A program made the position numbers and the translations under genes. 5,827 nt of DNA from Clostridia bacterium (GTDB lineage: Bacteria; Bacillota_A; Clostridia; Oscillospirales; CAG-272): positions 1 through 5,827 of the forward strand of contig JAFUQY010000444.1 of NCBI GenBank assembly GCA_017472105.1, read 5' to 3'. Below the pieces are notes generated by a model that did not search any database, was not told the origin of the DNA, and saw nothing but the letters and a program-made list of their open reading frames with translations. Positions 1 to 5,723 of this stretch are shown here, in pieces. Position 1 is the stretch's first letter; every line of letters begins with the position of its first letter.

Positions 1-78
1 ATATAATTATGAATTATTTGACATCCCGGGATTTTTGCGGAAATTTTTCGGGGATAACGAACAGTTGTCTAACCCATC

Positions 79-215
79 GTAGGGACAGGCGTCCCCGACT
101 GTCCGAAAACATGCAGTCTGTGCGGCACTATGTTTTGTAATCATCATGAAGCATTCACCACTACGATTTATACATGGTGTTAAATTTGTGGACAGTCGGG
201 GACGCCTGTCCCTAC
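79..215. repeat. 26-bp perfect inverted repeat, REP/MITE-like element
   Basis: Bases 79-104 and 190-215 are exact reverse complements over 26 bp, separated by 85 bases. Each arm begins GTAGGGACAGGCGTCCCC on its own strand. Each arm also carries a smaller inverted repeat, GGACAG-N10-CTGTCC, so every copy can form its own hairpin and the two together a long one. This is the layout of paired REP units (a BIME) or of a miniature element with terminal inverted repeats. No target duplication is evident next to the arms. The interior holds no convincing gene. Short frames crossing the arms read TVGDACPY-type peptides on either strand, a translation artefact of the repeat. The repeat itself is certain; its mobile origin is inference. 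Confidence 0.8.
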
Positions 216-309
216 CGGTGTTCAAGCTACGGACGGCAGGAATGCGCAAATTCCAAAGAAAAAAACAAGGCAGTCACAAAACCACCCTGTTTCCCTTTTG
301 ATTCAATTC

Positions 310-327
310 AAAATGCGCCAGCATTTT
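310..327 (-). terminator. Possible weak terminator hairpin after the M56 gene
   Basis: AAAATGC (310-316), loop GCCA, GCATTTT (321-327) is a perfect 7-bp inverted repeat 49 bases past the M56 stop codon. Read on the minus strand it ends in TTTT followed by GAATTG. Only two pairs per stem are G-C and the T-run is short, so it would be a weak terminator at best. It is nonetheless the best candidate between the operon end and the inverted repeat at 190-215, which could itself act as a stronger stem. Confidence 0.3.
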
Positions 328-358
328 ACCTTCCCTCGTCACTCTTCCCTCTCCCGGT

Positions 359-372
359 CGATTCCTGAATCG
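359..372. repeat. 14-bp palindrome at the M56 stop codon
   Basis: CGATTC-CT-GAATCG is a perfect palindrome lying 4-17 bases beyond the TAG stop of the M56 gene. On the minus strand it reads GGGGCGATTCAGGAATCG. No T-run follows, so it is not a standard terminator. It looks like the core of a short dispersed repeat. Confidence 0.5.
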
Positions 373-375
373 CCC

Positions 376-1983
376 CTACAGCCGCACCACCGCGAACCCC
401 GTCTCCCCGTCCAGCTCGTACCCGACGGGATGGAGCACGTCCGAGAGAATCAGCGTTCTGAGACCCGTGAAGAGTGTGAGATCGCGCAGATCGGCTTCGC
501 GGTTACCCAGCCGGAACACAGCGTATTCGTCCGATGTGCGCACGTCCCCGAGATGCCCGGCAAGCTCCGCATCCGTCACGTCATCCCGCAGCCGGTACAC
601 ATCCAGATACGCCGCGCACGGGACGTCTTCCGCCATCTCGTACAGCGACACCGGATACAGCGCCGCATCGAACGCATCCGCGCGGACGGCATCCGGCAGA
701 ACGGAATACGACGCCTGCGAGCCTTCTCCGGGTCTGTTCGGCGCGAGATATCCGTCCGGCGTGAAGTAAAGCCCCTCGTTGATGACGCACCGGCGCGTGA
801 ATTTCATGTCCGTGTCCTCTCCGAGCAGCTCCCGGTGATCGTCCACAATGTACGCAAGCGAATACACCGCCGCCATGTGCGCTTCCGTCAGCTCCTCGGG
901 ATCGTCAAGCCCGAAGTAGCCGCACAGTGCCGCACGGGTGAAGTCGTCCGCAATATCCACGCCCGGATTGGAAATGTTCGGCACGCCCACAACCGACATG
1001 AGCGCGAAATTCACCGCCGCCGTCAGAAGAAACATCGGCAGAAGTCCGGCAAAGGCGTTTTTCACGTTTCCGCGGTTCTGCATGTTCCGGTACCGCTCGA
1101 GGATGAACGCCCCGGACGCCGACACCGCTGAGAGAAGATCGGTATCCCGGCAGTCGTCCCTGAGATTCCGCTCCGCTACGTCAATGATGACGGCGATGTA
1201 TTCCGCTCTCGCACCGTCCCCGGTCTTTTGAAGCACGCTCAGGTCGCAGAGGTACTCGCTGTCCTCCTGCACGGCGCGGCGGATGCGTTTTGCCGTCGGG
1301 AGAAAAACGTGGAACGACGTCGCAAACAGCGTCAGCAGCTTCAGGAGCGAATCGCAGTGCTTCACGTGGGTCAGCTCATGCAGGAACACCAGCTCCAGCC
1401 GCTCGTCGGAGTAGTCGCGCAGATAGTCCACGCCGACAAAAACACTCGACGAGAGCAGTCCGCACGTGCACGGCGAGATTTTCAGCCCGTAGTCCATGAT
1501 CCGGAGCGGCACATGACGGCGGACGCCCGCTTTCTTCCGTGCGGCTTCGAACACGGTATTGGCGCGCTCATCCCGGCAGACCCGCGAACGCTTGGTGAGA
1601 AAATGCACGTTGTTGAAGTAGGACGAGATGCCGTAGGAAAACGACGCCGCAGCTGCCGCGAGCCACACCGCCGAGAGGGTTCCCGCAGTCATCCGTGCCG
1701 CCGTCAGAACGGGTGCGGACAGATACACCTCGGCAAGCTCCCTGCCGCGTGACAGAATCTCGATCCGCATGCCGCCCGTCCAGTCCCCGTGGAGGATGAG
1801 ATCGAAGCACGCACCGGATGCGGCAAACGGAACGGTGACCAGAACGAACAAAACCGCCCATGCGGCAATTCCGAGCCGGAGTCCTTGCTTTTTCCGGACT
1901 GCGAGAACGGCTGCCGAGGCGGCTGTAAAAAGAAGAGAGAGCGCGGCGACGAGAAAGAGGAGAATGAATACTCTGTTTCCCAT
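376..1983 (-). CDS. BlaR1/MecR1-like M56 membrane metallopeptidase with a non-penicillin-binding sensor domain
   Basis: A 535-residue membrane zinc protease and signal transducer. In BlaR1/MecR1, ligand binding outside activates the cytoplasmic protease, which leads to loss of the BlaI/MecI repressor. Membrane segments are visible at about residues 5-28, 36-58, 95-120 and 310-334. The M56 domain carries HELTH (202-206, zinc-binding HEXXH), preceded by SPCTCGLL...VFVGVDYL. It is followed by SEYLCDLSVL (242-251), where E243 is the probable third zinc ligand. The roughly 200 residues after the last membrane segment should face outside. They lack the STYK-type serine motif and overall look of the BlaR1 penicillin sensor, and end in a leucine-rich-repeat-like run (DLRDLTLFTGLRTLILS, 498-514). 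The start ATG follows GGAGGG by 6 bases. The gene lies 22 bases downstream of the repressor gene, in one operon. Beta-lactam sensing is unlikely and the ligand is unknown. Confidence 0.9.
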   Translation of the reverse strand: MGNRVFILLFLVAALSLLFTAASAAVLAVRKKQGLRLGIAAWAVLFVLVTVPFAASGACFDLILHGDWTGGMRIEILSRGRELAEVYLSAPVLTAARMTAGTLSAVWLAAAAASFSYGISSYFNNVHFLTKRSRVCRDERANTVFEAARKKAGVRRHVPLRIMDYGLKISPCTCGLLSSSVFVGVDYLRDYSDERLELVFLHELTHVKHCDSLLKLLTLFATSFHVFLPTAKRIRRAVQEDSEYLCDLSVLQKTGDGARAEYIAVIIDVAERNLRDDCRDTDLLSAVSASGAFILERYRNMQNRGNVKNAFAGLLPMFLLTAAVNFALMSVVGVPNISNPGVDIADDFTRAALCGYFGLDDPEELTEAHMAAVYSLAYIVDDHRELLGEDTDMKFTRRCVINEGLYFTPDGYLAPNRPGEGSQASYSVLPDAVRADAFDAALYPVSLYEMAEDVPCAAYLDVYRLRDDVTDAELAGHLGDVRTSDEYAVFRLGNREADLRDLTLFTGLRTLILSDVLHPVGYELDGETGFAVVRL

Positions 1984-2005
1984 GCCGTGCCCTCCGGGGA
2001 TTGTC

Positions 2006-2407
2006 TTACTTGTTTTCTTCGTTCTTGGCGATTATTGCCTTGATTTCGTCCAGTTCTGCCTGGGTGAGGGTTTCGTCGCTGACAAGTGCGGAGATGAGGT
2101 CCATCTTGTCGCCGAGGTAAACCTTCTTCACGTAGTCACCGGTCGCGAACTTTCTGTAATCCGCGCTGGAGATGATGGGGGTGTAGCAGTTGGAGCGGCC
2201 GAGCTTTTCGGTCTTGATGAAGCCCTTGGTCTGAAGTCTGGTGATGAGGGTGAGAACGGTGGTGAGCTTCAGTCTCTGAAGAGCCGGGAAACGCTTCATA
2301 ACGAGGCTTGCGGATACGAACTTTTCGCCTTCTTCGTTGAGAACCCAGATGCCCTGCATAATTTCAAGTTCGCTCTCGGGGAGTTTGATAATCTTTCTTT
2401 CTTCCAT
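2006..2407 (-). CDS. BlaI/MecI/CopY-family winged-helix repressor
   Basis: A 133-residue DNA-binding repressor of normal family length. The N-terminal winged helix begins at LPESELEIMQGIW (9-21). The recognition region RLKLTTVLTLITRLQTKGFI (45-64) has the TTV-TL-RL-KG pattern typical of BlaI and MecI. The wing is KLGRSNCYTPIIS (68-80). The C-terminal helices (about 84-128) match the dimerisation domain. Family members bind as dimers to TACA/TGTA operators and are inactivated through the paired M56 protease. The staphylococcal cleavage bond (Asn101-Phe102) aligns by eye with Ala107-Leu108 here, so the cut site or mechanism may differ. The ATG is preceded by AAGGAGA at good spacing. It is the first gene of the two-gene operon and very likely represses its own promoter. 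It is related to blaI but probably not a beta-lactamase regulator, as no beta-lactamase gene is in the window. Confidence 0.93.
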   Translation of the reverse strand: MEERKIIKLPESELEIMQGIWVLNEEGEKFVSASLVMKRFPALQRLKLTTVLTLITRLQTKGFIKTEKLGRSNCYTPIISSADYRKFATGDYVKKVYLGDKMDLISALVSDETLTQAELDEIKAIIAKNEENK

Positions 2408-2451
2408 TTTTGTCTCCTTTTCCGGCCGTCATGGCAGCCGTGTGGAATTGA

Positions 2452-2492
2452 TGTAGTCTTCGATGTCTTTATTATACTATATATTTACTACA
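2452..2492. promoter_or_regulatory. Candidate BlaI-type operator half-sites
   Basis: TGTAGT (2452-2457) and ACTACA (2487-2492) are exact reverse complements spaced 29 bases apart. One lies inside the promoter spacer and the other just past the expected transcription start. TACTA also occurs twice in direct orientation (2475-2479, 2486-2490), 11 bases or about one helical turn apart. BlaI/MecI operators are built on TACA/TGTA motifs, and binding here would block the operon promoter. The arrangement is not the compact family dyad, so the exact site is inference. Confidence 0.5.
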
Positions 2493-2500
2493 CCAGTCAA
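2471..2500 (-). promoter_or_regulatory. Sigma-A promoter of the repressor/M56 operon
   Basis: On the minus strand TTGACT (complement of 2495-2500), an 18-base spacer and a perfect TATAAT (complement of 2471-2476) form a near-consensus promoter. Transcription should start near 2464, giving a leader of about 57 bases before the repressor ATG. The spacer is very A/T-rich and contains candidate repressor half-sites. Confidence 0.8.
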
Positions 2501-2779
2501 TGGGATTTCGTGAGAAAATTAAATTTTTGTTATTTTCTACAAAGAAGCAGCGAGAATTTCGTCATATTCTGACAAAAATCCGCATAACAGAAAAGGCCAT
2601 ACCCCGCATCCGGGCTGACCGAAGGAGAAAAAATTCCGGCGTTTGCTATATAAGACGTCTGAAAGTGCGGTTTTGTTTCATGTTTCTGAAAAATTTTTTG
2701 AAAAAATTTTCTGCGGTACTGTTTTTCGGAACATTTTTCGGAACAAAAGTTTTCTTCCGTCAGCAGGCAAATGCGGATT
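2501..2779. other. AT-rich gene-free spacer with short repeats
   Basis: No credible gene. The plus-strand frame starting at 2500 overlaps the divergent promoter and runs into the palindromic element, and none of the frames has a family resemblance. Visible structure comprises the A/T palindrome AAAATTTTTT-G-AAAAAATTTT (2690-2710) and a 12-base unit TTTTTCGGAACA repeated twice in tandem (2722-2733, 2734-2745). The palindrome AGACGTCT lies at 2653-2660. The A-tracts may bend the DNA. No terminator or promoter was found with confidence. Confidence 0.5.
2722..2745. repeat. Tandem 12-bp direct repeat
   Basis: TTTTTCGGAACA occurs twice with no gap (2722-2733 and 2734-2745), directly after the A/T palindrome at 2690-2710. 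No function is apparent. Replication slippage is a sufficient explanation. Confidence 0.8.
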
Positions 2780-3099
2780 CCTGTCATTCAGAGGGCGCAA
2801 ATCGCTTGCAATAAAAGCCATACACAGCGCCCGAAGAATCTGTGCACGTCCTGTACGGCTCACAATATGTCCGTGGATGCATGTCCTCGCTCGGCTGAAC
2901 GTCACTCACGAACGCCTCAGCATGAAATCTGCACAAACGAAATGTCTGCGGATTTTTCGTTGCAGCAGAGTGAGTACCCTTCAGCTGAACAATCAGGATA
3001 ACCACAGCCATATGTCGATCTGAACGGGACATGCAAAGATTCTTCGGGCAGGAACACCTGGCTTTGACTCAAAGGACAGCCTGCCCGAAGAATGACAGG
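2780..3099. repeat. 320-bp imperfect palindrome (foldback/MITE-like element)
   Basis: The ends are exact inverted repeats (CCTGTCATTC at 2780-2789, GAATGACAGG at 3090-3099). The element is almost wholly self-complementary around a centre near 2940. The left arm and the reverse complement of the right arm align by hand with a few gaps at about two-thirds identity. Each terminus holds a homologous hairpin module (2780-2841 and 3037-3099) that ends in CCCGAAGAATCT, carries AAAGCCA at the same place in its loop, and is closed by a different but self-complementary stem. The centre closes with AATCTGCACA against TGTCTGCGGATT. No protein-coding frame is credible. A 4-base CGGA flanks both ends (2774-2777, 3101-3104), too short to prove a target duplication. 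It may be a miniature inverted-repeat element or paired REP units, or conceivably a structured RNA. Confidence 0.75.
3039..3093. repeat. 14-bp perfect hairpin stem in the right module of the palindrome
   Basis: ATTCTTCGGGCAGG (3039-3052) and CCTGCCCGAAGAAT (3080-3093) pair perfectly across a 27-base loop. The loop holds a further small palindrome, CTTTG-ACT-CAAAG (3062-3074). The matching left module pairs GGGCGC (2793-2798) with GCGCCC (2827-2832) and ATTC (2786-2789) with GAAT (2836-2839), with three unpaired bases on each side between them. No T-run follows, so it is not an ordinary terminator. Confidence 0.85.
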
Positions 3100-3182
3100 A
3101 CGGAAGTGTATCGGCTGACGGATGGCTTGCCGAAAATTTACCGGCATCAATTCCGCTCCCGTTCACCGCCATATATCTCCTA

Positions 3183-3207
3183 TTTATTCTTTCTTCTTTA
3201 TTCTTTC
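3183..3207 (+). repeat. Pyrimidine-rich direct repeat upstream of a promoter
   Basis: TTTATTCTTTC occurs at 3183-3193 and 3197-3207, a 14-base period, ending three bases before the -35 box of the DUF3472 gene. It could act as an upstream promoter element or regulator site, or be low-complexity sequence. Confidence 0.5.
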
Positions 3208-3209
3208 CC

Positions 3210-3238
3210 TTGACATCCTGCGGATTTGATGATAAAAT
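3210..3238 (+). promoter_or_regulatory. Sigma-A promoter of the DUF3472-asnA pair
   Basis: TTGACA (3210-3215), a 17-base spacer and TAAAAT (3233-3238) make a strong promoter with an expected start near 3245. The leader to the ATG at 3282 is about 37 bases. Because the -35 box itself supplies the upstream in-frame TTG at 3210, that codon would lie before the transcript start, which excludes it as a start codon. Confidence 0.8.
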
Positions 3239-3281
3239 AGAATATTATCAAAGAACCACACCCGGCAAAGGAAACAACAGT

Positions 3282-4517
3282 ATGGCAAAGAATCTCGTCC
3301 GAATCCCTCTCGCAGGCAATGCGTATCTTGAAACCGCGACCACCGGCGGCAAAGTGACTCCCGGCGGCATTTCCGAATGGTCCAATCCCGATGCAAAGTT
3401 CGGCGTTTACGTCCGTTTTGCGCATGCGTGCACATTTGATGCGGCAATCCGTCTCCGCTCCCAGAAGAACAACGCGAAAATCCGCGTGAACGATTACGAA
3501 ATTGACCTTCCCGAAGGCTACAAGGAAGTCATGATCGGCTCTTACTCCGTTGAGAACGAAGGCTACTTCCGCTTTGAGATGCAGGGCATTGAGACCGACG
3601 GCACAACGTTCGCTTCTCCGACCGAGCTGATTCTCTACGGCATCACGAAGGAGGACATTTCCTCCGCAATCTTCCCCGAGGACAAGGACAGCTTCTACTG
3701 GACCCGCCGCGGACCGTCCGTTCACTGCGGCTACGACATCAAGGACCTCGGCGACGTGGAATGGTTCTACTCCGAAGTCACCGTTCCCGAAGGATACGAT
3801 CCCGTCGGCAGCTACTACATGGGCATCGGCTTCAGGGGCGGCTATTTCGGCATGCAGACCAACTCGAAGACCGAGCGCAAGATTCTCTTCTCCGTCTGGA
3901 GCCCGTTTGTGACCGACAATCCGGAAGAGATTCCCGAAGACGACCGCATCCTCTGCCGCGGAAAGAACACGCGCACCCACATCGGTGAGTTCGGCGGCGA
4001 AGGCTCCGGCGGTCAGAGCTTCCTCAAATACAACTGGAAGACCGGCGAGACCCAGAAGTTCCTCGTGAACATCCATCCCGAAGGAAACGGACGCACCCTC
4101 TTCACCGCGTATTTCTACTTCCCGGACAGGAAGAGATGGGAAATGGTCGCGTCCTTCTCCAGACCGAAGACCGAAACCTACATCATCGGCCCGCACTCCT
4201 TCCTCGAAAACTTCTGGGACAGACAGGGACACATCACCCGCATGGCATTCTACGGCAACCAGTTCGCGTACAAGGACGGCAAGTGGATTCCCGTGGAAAA
4301 CATCCGCTTCACCGGCGACAACACCGCGCGTCAGGGATGGCGTATGGACTACGACGGCGGACTTTGCGAAGACGGACGGTTCTATCTCAAGAACGGCGGC
4401 TTCTTCGATCAGCATGAGGAGCTGAACAAAATCTTCACCCGCGACACCGCAAAGATGACCGCGCCCGACTTTGATCCCGAAGACATCGCGGCGGAAAACG
4501 AGAAGTTCAAGCTGTAA
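3282..4517 (+). CDS. DUF5077-DUF3472 domain protein of unknown function
   Basis: A 411-residue protein. The first 120 residues (IPLAGNAYLETA, then GGISEWSNPDAKFGVYVRF and VENEGYFRFEMQGIE) resemble DUF5077, a beta-sandwich domain. Residues about 155-350 resemble DUF3472, with GGYFGMQTNSKTERKILFSVWSP (186-208) and FGGEGSGGQSFLKYNWKTG (237-255). The biochemical role of neither domain is known to me. Many relatives are exported, but this one has no signal peptide or membrane segment, so it is probably cytoplasmic. The tail (about 375-411) is charged. ATG 3282 is chosen because AAAGGA lies 9 bases upstream and the promoter maps just before it. The in-frame TTG at 3210 sits in the -35 box. It is followed 52 bases later by asnA on the same strand with no terminator between, so co-transcription is likely. 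Family assignment is from remembered motifs; a carbohydrate-related role is only a guess. Confidence 0.85.
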   Translation: MAKNLVRIPLAGNAYLETATTGGKVTPGGISEWSNPDAKFGVYVRFAHACTFDAAIRLRSQKNNAKIRVNDYEIDLPEGYKEVMIGSYSVENEGYFRFEMQGIETDGTTFASPTELILYGITKEDISSAIFPEDKDSFYWTRRGPSVHCGYDIKDLGDVEWFYSEVTVPEGYDPVGSYYMGIGFRGGYFGMQTNSKTERKILFSVWSPFVTDNPEEIPEDDRILCRGKNTRTHIGEFGGEGSGGQSFLKYNWKTGETQKFLVNIHPEGNGRTLFTAYFYFPDRKRWEMVASFSRPKTETYIIGPHSFLENFWDRQGHITRMAFYGNQFAYKDGKWIPVENIRFTGDNTARQGWRMDYDGGLCEDGRFYLKNGGFFDQHEELNKIFTRDTAKMTAPDFDPEDIAAENEKFKL

Positions 4518-4569
4518 TCCGCAAAACAACAATCCAACATTTTCATAAGCTCCGAAAGGAAACACGGCC

Positions 4570-5571
4570 ATGATCCGCATTCCAGTAAACTACAAGCCGC
4601 GTCTGTCGGTCTACGAAACCCAGCGCGCAATTGACTATATCAAGAGAACCTTCCAGATGAATCTGGCGATTGAACTGAATCTTCGCCGTGTATCCGCTCC
4701 CCTGTTCGTACGCGAGGATTCCGGTCTGAACGACAACCTGAGCGGCGTGGAGCGTCCCGTCGGATTTTTCGTGCCCGCTGTGGGTGAAGAAGCGCAGGTC
4801 GTTCATTCCCTCGCGAAGTGGAAGCGTCTCGCGCTCAAGCGTTACGAATTCTACGTCGGCAAGGGTCTGTACACCGACATGAACGCCATCCGCCGCGACG
4901 AGGAGCTGGACAACATTCACTCCGTCTACGTCGACCAGTGGGACTGGGAAAAGGTGATCGACCGCTCCATGCGGAATGAGGAATACCTCAGAACCACCGT
5001 AAAGAAGATCGTTGCCGCCATCGTTGCCACCAACAACGCGCTGCGCTACGAATTCTCCCAGCTGGAATGCCACATCTATCCGGAGGTTTCCTTTGTGACC
5101 TCGCAGGAGCTGGAGAATCTATATCCCGCCCTCTCGCCGAAGGAACGCGAAAACACCTACGTGAAGGAGCACCCGACGACGTTTCTGATGAAGATCGGCG
5201 GCAAGCTCGCAAGCGGAAAGCCCCACGACGGACGCGCGCCCGACTACGACGACTGGGAACTGAACGGCGACCTTCTGATCTGGAACGACGTTCTCGGACA
5301 GGCGCTGGAGATTTCCTCGATGGGGATCCGTGTTGACGCGGAGGCGCTGGAAAGACAGCTGAAGCTGGCAAACTGCGAGGAACGCAAGTATCTTCCCTTC
5401 CACCGGATGCTTCTGAACGACGAACTGCCCCTGACCATCGGCGGCGGTATCGGTCAGTCCCGTCTTTGCATGCTCATGATGCAGAACGCCCACATCGGCG
5501 AGGTTCAGGCATCCATCTGGGACGCGGCGACGATCAAGGCATGCGACGAAGCGGGAATTATGCTGCTGTGA
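4570..5571 (+). CDS. asnA: Aspartate-ammonia ligase (asparagine synthetase A)
   Basis: A 333-residue cytoplasmic enzyme making asparagine from aspartate, ammonia and ATP (to AMP and pyrophosphate). It is related to class II aminoacyl-tRNA synthetase cores. Length matches the family (about 330). Diagnostic blocks are present in order: NDNLSG (54-59), VVHSLAKWKR (77-86), GKGLYTDMNAIRRDE (97-111), HSVYVDQWDWE (117-127), VTSQEL (176-181), IGGKLASGKPHDGRAPDYDDWELNGD (209-234), ALEISSMGIRVD (245-256) and TIGGGIGQSRL (289-299). By comparison with the E. coli enzyme, D55, K83, R108 and Q123 are probable substrate-site residues. The short DYDDW-to-LNGD link lacks the roughly 9-residue insert of E. coli AsnA, as in Gram-positive forms. 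AAAGGA lies 9 bases before the ATG. It probably shares the promoter at 3210. All key motifs are intact. Confidence 0.98.
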   Translation: MIRIPVNYKPRLSVYETQRAIDYIKRTFQMNLAIELNLRRVSAPLFVREDSGLNDNLSGVERPVGFFVPAVGEEAQVVHSLAKWKRLALKRYEFYVGKGLYTDMNAIRRDEELDNIHSVYVDQWDWEKVIDRSMRNEEYLRTTVKKIVAAIVATNNALRYEFSQLECHIYPEVSFVTSQELENLYPALSPKERENTYVKEHPTTFLMKIGGKLASGKPHDGRAPDYDDWELNGDLLIWNDVLGQALEISSMGIRVDAEALERQLKLANCEERKYLPFHRMLLNDELPLTIGGGIGQSRLCMLMMQNAHIGEVQASIWDAATIKACDEAGIMLL

Positions 5572-5598
5572 GTCGAGGGAAGAAGTAATAAGTGATTG

Positions 5599-5640
5599 AA
5601 ACCGTACGTTCGGGATTTTGCCGGATGTGCGGTTTTTCTC
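5599..5640 (+). terminator. Rho-independent terminator after asnA
   Basis: AAACCGTACGTTCGG (5599-5613) pairs with CCGGATGTGCGGTTT (5621-5635) in a near-continuous stem of about 15 bp including three G-T wobbles. The loop is 7 bases (GATTTTG), and the stem runs into TTTTT and a further T-rich stretch to about 5650. It begins 27 bases after the asnA stop and closes the DUF3472-asnA unit. Confidence 0.88.
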
Positions 5641-5663
5641 ATTGTTTTTTAATGTTGTATTCC

Positions 5664-5692
5664 TTGCATTCTCATGGAATCTGCGGTATAAT
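5664..5692 (+). promoter_or_regulatory. Sigma-A promoter of the lipoprotein-like gene
   Basis: TTGCAT (5664-5669), a 17-base spacer and a perfect TATAAT (5687-5692) lie just past the asnA terminator. Transcription should start near 5699, about 25 bases before the ATG at 5724, so the next gene is an independent unit. Confidence 0.75.
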
Positions 5693-5723
5693 TCGGGCAG
5701 AATTTCACCTGTGAGGCATGGAT

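Larger units (their letters stand above)
216..375. other. Gene-free spacer downstream of the M56 operon
   Basis: No frame here has a ribosome binding site or recognisable protein. The visible structure is a 7-bp hairpin at 310-327 and a palindrome at 359-372. The stop codon of the M56 gene (TAG, complement of 376-378) lies inside the string GTAGGGGCGATTC read on the minus strand. That string resembles the GTAGGGAC start of the inverted-repeat arms at 79 and 215, so the whole stretch from 79 to about 379 may be a cluster of related repeat remnants. Confidence 0.5.

Noticed and set aside
18..46. Possible plus-strand promoter at TTGACA (18-23)
   Set aside because: No acceptable -10 box lies 16-19 bases downstream and no gene follows.
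7..249. Minus-strand frame of 80 codons near the window start
   Set aside because: It begins with TTG without a ribosome binding site and runs through both arms of the inverted repeat, giving the repeat-derived peptide TVGDACPY.
174..368. Plus-strand frame of 64 codons
   Set aside because: It also translates a repeat arm (TVGDACPY) and has no ribosome binding site or family resemblance.
298..1131. Plus-strand open frame of 277 codons
   Set aside because: It is antisense to the M56 gene; the translation is arginine- and histidine-rich with no recognisable domain, as expected from high-GC complementary codons.
2500..2814. Plus-strand frame of 104 codons in the divergent spacer
   Set aside because: Its ATG lies in the -35 box of the opposite promoter with no ribosome binding site, and its end is inside the palindromic element. 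The composition reflects A/T-rich noncoding DNA.
2780..3099. CRISPR array or riboswitch as an explanation of the repeated hairpins
   Set aside because: There are only two copies in inverted, not direct, orientation, with no regular spacers. No known riboswitch core was recognised, and the element ends 110 bases upstream of the next promoter.
3210..3281. Extended start (TTG at 3210) for the DUF3472 gene
   Set aside because: The TTG is the -35 box TTGACA, upstream of the predicted transcript start. The ATG at 3282 has AAAGGA at proper spacing and starts the recognisable domain.
3198..4580. Minus-strand open frame of 460 codons, longer than the plus-strand gene it overlaps
   Set aside because: It is the antisense shadow of the DUF5077-DUF3472 gene, with valine- and alanine-rich translation matching no family, no good ribosome binding site, and an overlap with the asnA start. 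The plus strand has promoter, ribosome binding site and family motifs.
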